Source of the DNA: Salinirussus sp.
GTDB lineage: Archaea > Halobacteriota > Halobacteria > Halobacteriales > Haloarculaceae
DNA length: 30,183 nucleotides
Direction: 5' to 3'
NCBI GenBank assembly: GCA_028275005.1
Contig: JAQCNN010000160.1
Location: forward strand, 1-30,183
The notes beneath the pieces are model-generated. The model saw only the letters and a list, made by a program, of their open reading frames with translations, was not told the DNA's origin and ran no database searches. Shown here piece after piece: positions 8,788-19,329 of the stretch. Each line of letters starts with the position of its first letter. Positions within the stretch are counted from its first letter, which is position 1. Made by a program: the position numbers and the translations under genes.

Positions 8788-9216
8788 ATGAGTACCGAAG
8801 CAACGGAGAAACAGATCCTCTCCGTGCTGGAGGACGACGCCCAGGCCTCCTACGCCGAAATCGCCGAGCGGGCGGATGTCTCCAAGCCGACGGTCAGAAA
8901 GTACATCCGGAAACTGGAGGAGGAGGAGGTTATCGTGGGCTACTCCGCGGATATCGACCCGAAGAAGCTGTCGGGCCAGTCTATCGCCATCGTCGGGGTC
9001 GATGTCGAGAGTGAGCGCTACGTCGAGGTGACCAACGCACTCAGGAGGCTCGATGCGGTCGAGGCACTCTACACCTCCAGCGGCGACCACATGCTCATGG
9101 CGGAGGTACGGGCGGGTGACGGCGACGAACTCGGGGAGATCATCAACGAACAGCTCACGAGCATCGAGGGTGTCGTTGCCTCCCACCCATCCTTTTTGCA
9201 GGAGCGGCTGAAGTGA
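8788..9216 (+). CDS. Lrp/AsnC family transcriptional regulator
   Basis: A 142-residue regulator. The helix-turn-helix occupies about residues 4-50 (SYAEIAERADVSKPTVRKYIRKLEEE), followed by the AsnC/RAM domain (about 65-138), with SSGDHMLMAEVRAGDGDEL as the ligand-pocket turn. It has its own TATA-like box, yet sits directly behind the 2-oxoacid:ferredoxin oxidoreductase genes. In Halobacterium, as I recall it, a homologous gene (lrpA1) lies beside porAB. A role linking amino-acid or 2-oxoacid status to transcription is inferred from family and position. The proteins encoded at 1106-1594 and here differ clearly in sequence, so they are not a recent duplicate. Confidence 0.92.
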   Translation: MSTEATEKQILSVLEDDAQASYAEIAERADVSKPTVRKYIRKLEEEEVIVGYSADIDPKKLSGQSIAIVGVDVESERYVEVTNALRRLDAVEALYTSSGDHMLMAEVRAGDGDELGEIINEQLTSIEGVVASHPSFLQERLK

Positions 9217-9253
9217 ACGCGACCTTTTAGCGTCGGCGGGCCTCACCAGAAGT

Positions 9254-10831
9254 ATGGATACGCGGGTGGTACTGGGGAGCGGAGCGCCGGCCCGCTCGCT
9301 CGGACGGGCGATAGTCGACCGGGATGGAGGCCCGACAGTCCACGTGCTCACACCGGACGAGGGGACCGCGGACACCGTTCGCGAGGCCGGCGCCTCGGCA
9401 ACCGTGGCGGCCCCCGACGACCGGAGCGCACTCGCAGCTATCGAGCGTGTCGGGAGTGTGGTCGTCGCGACGCCGGACCCCGACGACGCCCTCGCGAACC
9501 TGCGTGCGGCGCGGGCCGTCTACCCGGACGCGGTGCTGGTCGCGTACCTCGACAACGACGGGCGCGGCGACGACCGGTGGACGGCCGTCAGCGACGCCGC
9601 GGACCGGGTGGTCGACCCCACCGAGGCCACGGTCGACTACCTGCTGGGGCGGGTCACCGAACGAGGGATGCGAGAGCGCCAACTCAGGCGGGTGCTCCAG
9701 GGGATCGACCGACTGGCTATCGTCACCCACGACAACCCCGACCCGGACGCCATCGCGAGCGCGGTTGCACTCCGGCGGACCGCGGCCGCCAGCGGCTGTG
9801 AGGTTGGTGTCTACTACTACGGCGCAATCGGTCACCAGGAGAACCGTGCGCTGGTGAACCTCCTCGAGTTCGACCTGACGAGCCTCGAACCGGGCGTCGA
9901 ACCCGACGCCGACGGGGTCGCACTCGTCGACCACTCCCAGCCGGGTGTCAACGACGGGCTTCCCGAAACGACCGATGTCGACATTATCATCGACCACCAC
10001 CCCCCGCGCGGGCCGGTCGAGGGCCGGTTCGTCGACCTCCGGAGCGAGGCTGGGGCGACGAGCACACTCCTCGTCGACTATCTCGACCACTTTGGTGTGA
10101 CGCCGGCGGCGGACCTGGCGACGGGGCTGCTCTTTGGGATCCGGACGGACACCCGCGAGTTCAGGCGAGGGGTGTCGGCGATGGACTTCGAGGCCGCCGC
10201 GTGGCTGTTGCCCGAGGCGGACCTGGGGGCGCTGGAGCGGGTCGGGTCACCGAGTATCAACCCGGACACCTTCGCGGTCATCGCGGCCGCGGTCCGTAAC
10301 CGCCACCGCGAGGGGGATGTGTTGCTCAGCTGTGTCGGGGAGTTGACCGACCGGGATGCACTCGCCCAGGCCGCCGACCGTCTGGTAGACATGGAGGGGG
10401 TCGCCACGACGGTGGTGTACGGCGTCATATCGGGGACGATCCACATCTCGGCACGGTCCCGCAGCGGGGGGTTCGACCTCGGGGGCGCGCTGCGGGAGGC
10501 CTTTGGCCGTGTCGGGAGCGCCGGCGGCCACACCGATATGGCGGGCGCCCAGGTCACACTCGGCGTCCTCGAGGCCGCCGAGGACCGGGAGTCGCTGTTC
10601 GACGTCGTCGAGACCTTCGTCACCAGCCGCTTTCTCGAGGCCGTCGAGACTGCCGCCGCCCCGCCGAACACCGTTCCCGCCGAGGACCTCGTGGACCGGT
10701 ATCTACTGTGGGCGGGTGACGGTGAGGGTGGGGAGGTCGACGGGCAGGGGGAGACGGGCTCCGACGAGCCTGCCGACACAGACCACGGGGAGCCGGGTGG
10801 TGGACGGTCAGCCTCCGGCACGCGGGACTGA
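9254..10831 (+). CDS. DHH/DHHA1 phosphoesterase with N-terminal RCK_N (TrkA-N)-like domain
   Basis: A 525-residue fusion. Residues 3-130 look like a nucleotide-binding Rossmann domain of the TrkA-N/RCK type (VVLGSGAPARSLGRAI, then alternating beta-alpha units ending VDPTEATVDYLL), with a degenerate glycine loop. Residues about 150-480 are a DHH-DHHA1 phosphoesterase: THDNPDPDAIAS (His159, Asp160, Asp163, Asp165), VDHSQPG (Asp226, His227), the namesake IIDHHPPR (Asp247, His248, His249) and GGHTDMAGAQV near residue 424. All metal ligands seem intact, so phosphodiesterase activity on a nucleotide substrate is expected. The last 40 residues are an acidic, disordered tail. A TTTTAG box lies about 25-30 nt before the ATG. 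The CBS-ParB gene follows after 47 nt. Cyclic di-AMP or nano-RNA hydrolysis is inference. Confidence 0.88.
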   Translation: MDTRVVLGSGAPARSLGRAIVDRDGGPTVHVLTPDEGTADTVREAGASATVAAPDDRSALAAIERVGSVVVATPDPDDALANLRAARAVYPDAVLVAYLDNDGRGDDRWTAVSDAADRVVDPTEATVDYLLGRVTERGMRERQLRRVLQGIDRLAIVTHDNPDPDAIASAVALRRTAAASGCEVGVYYYGAIGHQENRALVNLLEFDLTSLEPGVEPDADGVALVDHSQPGVNDGLPETTDVDIIIDHHPPRGPVEGRFVDLRSEAGATSTLLVDYLDHFGVTPAADLATGLLFGIRTDTREFRRGVSAMDFEAAAWLLPEADLGALERVGSPSINPDTFAVIAAAVRNRHREGDVLLSCVGELTDRDALAQAADRLVDMEGVATTVVYGVISGTIHISARSRSGGFDLGGALREAFGRVGSAGGHTDMAGAQVTLGVLEAAEDRESLFDVVETFVTSRFLEAVETAAAPPNTVPAEDLVDRYLLWAGDGEGGEVDGQGETGSDEPADTDHGEPGGGRSASGTRD

Positions 10832-10878
10832 GCGTGGAGCCGGGGGACTTTTTTCCCGGCCACTCGTGAGTGTGACCG

Positions 10879-11679
10879 ATGACAGACGAGGGAACACCGA
10901 CTGTCGGCGACTACATGACGCGGGACGTGGAGACGGTCTCCCCCGACGTGACAGTCGCCGACGTTGCCGACCGGATCGCCGAGAGCAAGGAACACAACGG
11001 CTTCCCCGTCTGTAACGGCCGCCACGTCGAGGGTTTCATCAACGCCCGTGACCTCCTCCTCGAGCCCGAGCACGTCCCCGTGTTTCAGGTGATGACCACC
11101 GACCTCCTGGTCGCCCACCCGGACATGGAGGTCGACGACGCGGCCCGGGTGATCCTCCGGTCCGGCATCCAGCGGCTCCCCGTCGTCGACGACGCGGGCA
11201 ATCTCGTCGGGATCATCTCGAACGCCGACGTGATTCGCAGCCAGATCGAGCGTGCGACCCCCGGCAAGGTCGAGAAGCTCCGTGAAACCTTGGAGAATAT
11301 CCACGACGTCGAGACCCGCCAGGAGCGCCGGGACGTCAGACTGGGCGAACTCACACCGACCCAGGGAAAGGTCTACGCCGACGAACTGGAGGGGCGCCGG
11401 TACGAGCTCGAACGGGGGCTCGCGGAGCCGGTCGTGGTCATCGACACCGGCACCGAACTCCTGCTCGCGGACGGCCACCACCGCGTGAAGGCCGCCAGCC
11501 GGTTGGCCATCGACGAGATGGACGCCTACGTGATCGTCATCGACGAGCCCGTCGACCTTGGGATGGTCAAGACCGCCGAGAAGGAGCAACTCGAGTCGAT
11601 CGACGACATCGACGCCGTCGACTACGCCCACCACCCACTGGTCGAGACGACCGAGCGACTCCAGCAGCACAACAGCTGA
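10879..11679 (+). CDS. CBS-domain pair fused to a ParB/Srx-fold domain
   Basis: A 266-residue fusion. The first CBS motif covers about residues 8-60 (VGDYMTRDVETVSPDVTVADVADRI in outline), the second about 68-124 (VMTTDLLVAHPDMEV, IQRLPVVDDAGNLVGIISNADVI). A helical linker leads to a ParB-like domain at about 152-240 with VRLGELTPTQGKVY and the signature LLLADGHHRVKAASRL (DGHHR at 198-202). CBS pairs usually bind adenosine nucleotides; the ParB/Srx fold includes partition proteins but also ATP/ADP-using kinases such as SerK and SbnI. There is no HTH for parS binding, so a partition role is unlikely. A T-rich TATA-like box (CTTTTTTC, about 10848-10856) precedes the ATG by about 25 nt. Confidence 0.85.
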   Translation: MTDEGTPTVGDYMTRDVETVSPDVTVADVADRIAESKEHNGFPVCNGRHVEGFINARDLLLEPEHVPVFQVMTTDLLVAHPDMEVDDAARVILRSGIQRLPVVDDAGNLVGIISNADVIRSQIERATPGKVEKLRETLENIHDVETRQERRDVRLGELTPTQGKVYADELEGRRYELERGLAEPVVVIDTGTELLLADGHHRVKAASRLAIDEMDAYVIVIDEPVDLGMVKTAEKEQLESIDDIDAVDYAHHPLVETTERLQQHNS

Positions 11680-11749
11680 GACGCGAGCCGGCCGCCTTCG
11701 GCGGGCGACGTCCCGAAACTCTTAGTCCTAGGGTGCGAAACGGTATCAT

Positions 11750-13438
<1,689 letters not shown>

Positions 13439-13445
13439 GCGGCCC

Positions 13446-13775
13446 TCAGGAGTCGTCGTCGACGGCCGCGGTGTCGTACCGCTCCGCGACGTAGCTGACG
13501 CCCATCAGGAGGACACCGAGCACGAGCGCGACCGTCACCATACCGTACAGCGCCACGCCGAACGGGGTTGGCGGGAGCGAGATGACCCCGAACAGCTGTG
13601 GGTTAAGATCCTGTGGGCGCGCGAGCCCGATGATGTAGCCGAACAGCCCGGTGACCACGATCAGGCCGAGATAGATGAGGGAAACAAAGCGCTTGCCACC
13701 CCAGACGGAGGGCTCGGGCGCTGTCTCGGGTGTCGCCTCCGAATCAGCCTCGCTCCCGGCCTCAGCCTCTGGCAT
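13446..13775 (-). CDS. Haloarchaeal cox-cluster membrane protein (DUF7520-like)
   Basis: A 109-residue protein with an acidic, Ala/Glu/Pro-rich N-terminus (about residues 1-25) and two membrane helices (about 31-51 and 71-97) separated by a loop LARPQDLNPQLFGVISLPPTP. I recognise it as the small cox-cluster protein common beside haloarchaeal oxidase genes (I believe DUF7520, not verified). Its job is unknown; assembly or stability of the oxidase is inference. The ATG at 13775 is chosen over an upstream extension because the extension is Arg/Ser-rich and would read through the promoter of the opposite gene. It converges with the mutase gene with only 7 nt between stops. Confidence 0.78.
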   Translation of the reverse strand: MPEAEAGSEADSEATPETAPEPSVWGGKRFVSLIYLGLIVVTGLFGYIIGLARPQDLNPQLFGVISLPPTPFGVALYGMVTVALVLGVLLMGVSYVAERYDTAAVDDDS

Positions 13776-13797
13776 ACTACGGTTTTGCCGCCCAGAC

Positions 13798-13813
13798 GAA
13801 TAGCCTTTACACA
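13798..13813. promoter_or_regulatory. Compact divergent promoter between two cox-cluster genes
   Basis: The AT-rich stretch GAATAGCCTTTACACA is the only one in the 58-nt gap between the minus-strand 109-residue gene (ATG at 13775) and the plus-strand 29-residue gene (ATG at 13834). It lies 22-38 nt from the start codon on one side and 21-36 nt on the other, so TATA boxes for both leaderless genes must overlap or nearly overlap here. Confidence 0.5.
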
Positions 13814-13833
13814 TTCCCCGCCAACGTGTGACT

Positions 13834-13923
13834 ATGACCGAGAAGGACCTGCTCTTTCTTGTCCTGGCCGGCGTCGCGGCCATGATGTTCGTCACCGGGC
13901 TGGTGCTGATCGCCACCGGATAG
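13834..13923 (+). CDS. 29-residue single-span membrane microprotein of the cox cluster
   Basis: The frame reads MTEKDLLFLVLAGVAAMMFV and continues TGLVLIATG to a TAG. It has a charged five-residue start and one membrane helix covering almost the entire rest, with no Arg-rich noise. A TATA-like CCTTTACA lies 22-29 nt before the ATG, giving a leaderless gene. Small one-helix subunits are known in other heme-copper oxidases, so a structural subunit role is plausible, but I do not recognise a named family. It is too short for common length cut-offs and would be easily missed. It is transcribed toward the end of coxA. Confidence 0.62.
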   Translation: MTEKDLLFLVLAGVAAMMFVTGLVLIATG

Positions 13924-14016
13924 CCGGGCGCAGACACCCTGGCAGCGACCGCGGGCAGAGACTATCCCGGAGGCGGAGTCAGCGAACGCAACAGTAGCGC
14001 AGACCGCGGGCGTGTC

Positions 14017-15876
<1,860 letters not shown>

Positions 15877-15933
15877 AGAAGGCCCTCGGGACTGGGGGGA
15901 TATCAAAGGTTAGGTTCGCGATTCCCGCCGCGG

Positions 15934-16377
15934 TCACGCCGTGCTGTCGGCGTCGTCGTCGGTGTCGGCCGCACCCTCGCCCTCACCGTTGCTCTCAGTA
16001 GCCGCGCCGTCGCCGGGTTCGCCCCCGTCCGGCCTCTCGCCGTCGGCGAGTTCGGCGGCGGGTTCGCGCTCGAACTCGTCGGTATCGGCCGCACCGTCGA
16101 GTGCCCCCGGTTCCGTCTCCCCGTCCTCTTCGAGTGCCGCGTCCGCCTCGGCCTGGTTCTCCGCGCGGGAGACCGCCGCCCCGGAGTAGTAGGTCAGCAC
16201 CGACAGGGCGATGAACATGATGCCGATGATCGAAAACTGGATGACCGAGACGAGACCGCCGAATCCGAAGGGGTTGAAGACGAGATAGATGACAATGAAC
16301 AGCAGGAGAATACCCAGCGGGATGAAGTTGACCGTGAGGTCGAGGAGGGTGTCACGGTCGAACAGTTCCTTCTCCAT
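15934..16377 (-). CDS. Haloarchaeal cox-cluster membrane protein (DUF6684-like)
   Basis: A 147-residue protein with two membrane helices (about residues 14-36 and 44-66) after the short N-terminus MEKELFDRDTLLDLTVNFIP, followed by an 80-residue highly acidic tail rich in Glu, Asp, Gly and Ala. The N-terminal pattern (DRDTLLDLTVNFIPLGILLLF) is the one I associate with DUF6684, a family found next to haloarchaeal oxidase genes; name not verified. It lies 57 nt upstream of coxA on the same strand and has its own TATA-like box. Assembly factor or small subunit are both possible. Confidence 0.78.
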   Translation of the reverse strand: MEKELFDRDTLLDLTVNFIPLGILLLFIVIYLVFNPFGFGGLVSVIQFSIIGIMFIALSVLTYYSGAAVSRAENQAEADAALEEDGETEPGALDGAADTDEFEREPAAELADGERPDGGEPGDGAATESNGEGEGAADTDDDADSTA

Positions 16378-16397
16378 ACCCGCAATTCGAGAAGGGG

Positions 16398-16408
16398 AGT
16401 AAAATAGC
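16398..16408 (-). promoter_or_regulatory. TATA-like box of the DUF6684-like gene
   Basis: On the minus strand GCTATTTTACT lies 21-31 nt before the ATG at 16377. It is well separated from GC-rich flanks and implies a leaderless transcript. Confidence 0.5.
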
Positions 16409-16422
16409 GTGTTGGTTTGTGC

Positions 16423-16848
16423 TTAGATAGGCTGGCGGCTGGCGACCTTTGCCGTCGTGCCGACCGCGGCGAGGATGGCACCGGAGACGGCGACCGCGAA
16501 CCCACGGTACGCAAAGCTGTTTGCGGGGTCGACCAGCCCGCCAACGGCGAGCGTCTCACCCCAGGTGGCGATGACGACCGCCCCCAACAGGGCAAACAGT
16601 GCGCCGATCGACACCATGGCGCGCCAGGACTGAGCGATATACCCCGACTCCTGGAGGATCGCACCGGTGGTCCCGCCAAAGAGGAGAATTCCGACGACGG
16701 TGACGGAAAAAAAGCCCATAATGACCCCGAGTTCCGAGAGGACAAACCCAAGCGCCACGAACAGCGGCCACGGACTCGCCTTCCGGTACTGCTCGCTGAG
16801 CCCGGGTTCGATATCCCGGTCGAGTTCGCTGTCGATGTCCTCGTCCAT
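16423..16848 (-). CDS. Haloarchaeal cox-cluster membrane protein (DUF7541-like)
   Basis: A 141-residue protein with a 22-residue acidic N-terminus, the cytoplasmic motif PGLSEQYRKASPWPLFVALG and four membrane helices (about residues 29-47, 50-66, 75-95, 113-133). The EPGLSEQYRKASPWP block is the hallmark of a small haloarchaeal family found beside oxidase genes (I believe DUF7541, unverified). Function unknown. The ATG at 16848 is chosen because the longer in-frame reading runs through the promoter region of the divergent 799-residue gene. A weak minus-strand TATA-like GACATAACCC lies at 16871-16880. The next gene starts 46 nt after its stop. Confidence 0.78.
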   Translation of the reverse strand: MDEDIDSELDRDIEPGLSEQYRKASPWPLFVALGFVLSELGVIMGFFSVTVVGILLFGGTTGAILQESGYIAQSWRAMVSIGALFALLGAVVIATWGETLAVGGLVDPANSFAYRGFAVAVSGAILAAVGTTAKVASRQPI

Positions 16849-16894
16849 ACGCACAGACACGGCCGGGACCGGGTTATGTCCGTCGCTTCCCCGC

Positions 16895-16906
16895 AAAGTA
16901 TTTGTA
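16895..16906 (+). promoter_or_regulatory. TATA-like box of the 799-residue protein gene
   Basis: AAAGTATTTGTA lies 24-35 nt before the ATG at 16930. A second AT-rich run (GATATAAATG) covers the start codon itself, which would also keep that region unstructured. Confidence 0.45.
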
Positions 16907-16929
16907 CGCCATCGGGTTTGTAGATATAA

Positions 16930-19329
16930 ATGAGTACACGCGTCACGGACCGGGTCGACGGCTGGGAACAGCGGTCCGTCTCGGACGGCTACCGCGGGCT
17001 CCAGGGCCTCGCCGACGCGGACTTCTCCGGCGTCGTGCGGGCCGGCGGCGCCGAACTGTACATGACGAAGGGCACCGTCGTCGGGGTCGAGGGCGGCTCG
17101 GTCGAGGACTTCGAGAGCGCGGACGGCACCAGTTACCGGGCGCCCTCCCCCGCGCTGCCTCTGCTCGCGGTGATGCAGGGCCGGAGTGAGGAGGTCCGTG
17201 CGAAGTATTACACCGAGGAGACGCCGATGTCCGAGGTCGACAGGACACTCTCCGAGGGCGGGTTCACCGGCTACGTCGAGCTCTCTGAGAACGTCCTCAG
17301 CGGCGATTACTACCTCGTCTACCACCAGGGGCGCTCGATGAGCGTGGCCTTCGTCGGCAACAGTCAGCAGCTCGTCGACGGCGACGAGGCCTTCGAGACG
17401 GCCGACGACGAGGTCGGGATCTACGAGGTCCGTCCGGTAGCGGTCGGGGCTATCGAGATCCCGGAGCCCGAGCCCACCGGGGGGGCCGCGGGGTCGGCCA
17501 CCGACAGCCGAGGAGAACCGGACGGGCAGCCCGAGCCGGCGGGGTCCGAGCCCCGGGTGAGTGACCCGACCGAGACGGAGACAGCTGTGGTGGACACCCC
17601 GGCAGAGCCGGCGGAGGCGGTGGCGGACCCCGAGCGCACCGGCCAGGTCGACCAGCCGGGGGCGGCCGACCCTCCCGACGAGACAGCCGCCGGCTCCTCG
17701 ACGGAGCCGTCGGCGGCCAGTCGACCTGAGGCGGAGCCACCAGGGTCCGAGCGGGACGACACCGACGCGCCCGGGGAAGCGACCGACCCGGAGCCAGAGC
17801 CCGAACCCACGGAGGACAGGTCGGGGCGCGCATCAGGCCAGGGGTCGGAGCCCGGCCGCGAAACGCAGGGAGACACCGCCGAACAGGGGGCCACCGGGCA
17901 GCGCCAGGGTGGGGCGGGGGCGGACGAGTCGACGCCAGGTCGTGACCCAGCGCCTCTCAGCGACCCTGGCGTGCAGCCGAATGAGCGCCCCGCGAGCGAG
18001 CCGGCCCCACAGTCGGGTGCCGGCCCCACCGAGGCGGAGGACGGTGAGGGGGCGATGGACACGGCCGGCGTAGCCGGTGAGGGGACCGGGGCCGGAGGGG
18101 ACGAGGGAACGGGTGTGGCGCTGGAGACACAGTCCGTGCCGTCACTGAGCCCGGCGCGAACGTCGCCGAGGGCGAACGACCGCGAGGGGACAGCGGCCGA
18201 GACACCGTCGGACTCAGCCCGGCAGACGGCGACAGAGGTGGGGACGCCCTCGGTGGCTGCGGACACAGGACAGGAGGGCGACGAGCAGGCGGCGCCTGAC
18301 GGCGACACGGGTTCGTCCGGGTCGGGCCAGAGCGTGGTGACGGGCACGGTCGACAGCGGGACGACACAGGCAGCCGAGCCCGAGGAGGTCGAGAGACTCC
18401 GCGAACAACTCGAGGACCGGGCGGCCGAACTCGACAGGCTAGAGACGGAACTCGCCGAGGAGCGCGACCGCCGGGAGGAGCTGCAGGCGGAGGTGACCAG
18501 CCTCCAAGAGGAGCGTGACGGGTTGGCCGCGGAGGTCGAGCGCCTGGAGACGGAGTTGGAGCGGGTAAAGGAGGAGTTCGGCGTTGTGACCGGGGCACAA
18601 CAGCGGCTGAGCCCGGCGGAAGCTCTGGATGGGACGGACCTGTTCGTCCGCTACCGGTCGAAAAACGGGATGACGCTGACCGACGCTCACGACGGGGAGG
18701 GGGGTCGCGAGGGTGTAACCGAGAACCTCAGGCTGGAACAGCACACCCAGTTCGATGCCGGGGAGGTCGCCGTCGACGGCCAGGACTACGACACGTTCAT
18801 TCGGGGCCGGGTCGAGTACCAGTTCGTCACCTGGCTGGTGGAGGAACTGCTGTTCGAGGTCAGGGACGCCGGCGGGGTCGACGGGTTGGGCGGCCTCTAC
18901 GACGCGCTTCCGGAGGTTGACCGGGCGGAACTGAGCGGGACGATTGCGGTCAGATACACCGAGGACGGGGCCGAACAGCGGGGTCAGGAGACCTTCGATG
19001 TCGTGTTGCGCGACCGGATGGGGGACCCGCTGTTCGTGGCGAATCTGAACGACTCCCGGCAGGGCGCGACAGAGGAGATGATGGGGGGGCTCATCACGGC
19101 CGCCGAGCGGGTCGGGGGGACGAAGGACAGCCTCGCGGGGGCACTACTCGTGACAGAGAGCTTCTTCGAGCCGGAGGCCCTGGAGACGGCCGCAGAGGCG
19201 ACGAAGGACGGGCTGTTGAGCCGGGACAAACGCAGGAGTTTCGTCAATCTGAGCCGAAAGCGCGGATATCACCTCTGTCTAGTCGAGGCGCGCAACCAGA
19301 ACTTCCACCTCGCCGTCCCCGAACTCTAA
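16930..19329 (+). CDS. Large modular protein: duplicated N-terminal domain, disordered linker, coiled coil, C-terminal alpha/beta domain (DUF7527-like)
   Basis: A 799-residue protein of unknown function. Residues 1-178 form a globular domain that seems to hold two related units (about 27-56 and 107-143), each with a D/GF-S/T-G-x-V turn, an aromatic-rich strand and a hydrophobic strand after a Gly. This recalls DUF4388/PATAN-type signalling domains. Residues about 180-480 are an acidic Pro/Glu/Gly/Thr/Ala linker. Residues 483-552 are a heptad-rich coiled coil (VERLREQLEDRAAELDRLE and onward). Residues about 565-799 are a well-ordered alpha/beta domain ending in CLVEARNQNFHLAVPEL. I believe databases call part of this DUF7527. 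There are no membrane helices or signal peptide. It converges on, and overlaps by 4 nt, a winged-helix gene. Regulatory or scaffold function is inference. Confidence 0.82.
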   Translation: MSTRVTDRVDGWEQRSVSDGYRGLQGLADADFSGVVRAGGAELYMTKGTVVGVEGGSVEDFESADGTSYRAPSPALPLLAVMQGRSEEVRAKYYTEETPMSEVDRTLSEGGFTGYVELSENVLSGDYYLVYHQGRSMSVAFVGNSQQLVDGDEAFETADDEVGIYEVRPVAVGAIEIPEPEPTGGAAGSATDSRGEPDGQPEPAGSEPRVSDPTETETAVVDTPAEPAEAVADPERTGQVDQPGAADPPDETAAGSSTEPSAASRPEAEPPGSERDDTDAPGEATDPEPEPEPTEDRSGRASGQGSEPGRETQGDTAEQGATGQRQGGAGADESTPGRDPAPLSDPGVQPNERPASEPAPQSGAGPTEAEDGEGAMDTAGVAGEGTGAGGDEGTGVALETQSVPSLSPARTSPRANDREGTAAETPSDSARQTATEVGTPSVAADTGQEGDEQAAPDGDTGSSGSGQSVVTGTVDSGTTQAAEPEEVERLREQLEDRAAELDRLETELAEERDRREELQAEVTSLQEERDGLAAEVERLETELERVKEEFGVVTGAQQRLSPAEALDGTDLFVRYRSKNGMTLTDAHDGEGGREGVTENLRLEQHTQFDAGEVAVDGQDYDTFIRGRVEYQFVTWLVEELLFEVRDAGGVDGLGGLYDALPEVDRAELSGTIAVRYTEDGAEQRGQETFDVVLRDRMGDPLFVANLNDSRQGATEEMMGGLITAAERVGGTKDSLAGALLVTESFFEPEALETAAEATKDGLLSRDKRRSFVNLSRKRGYHLCLVEARNQNFHLAVPEL

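Noticed and set aside
10078..11670. Minus-strand 530-codon open frame opposite the DHH and CBS-ParB genes
   Set aside because: It spans two clearly coding genes and the gap between them, and its composition changes abruptly; it is a composition artefact.
10879..11679. CBS-ParB protein as a chromosome partition ParB
   Set aside because: There is no HTH after the ParB-like domain and no parA neighbour or parS-like palindrome seen.
17421..18347. Ser/Pro-rich minus-strand frame opposite the disordered linker
   Set aside because: The linker's repetitive Asp/Glu/Gly/Pro codons read as Ser/Pro/Gly on the other strand; no domain or promoter.
17461..18370. Repeat-like DNA in the linker of the 799-residue protein
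   Set aside because: Recurrent GAGCCCGAG/GGGGAC-type words come from low-complexity amino-acid content; I see no tandem unit of constant length and no CRISPR-like spacing.
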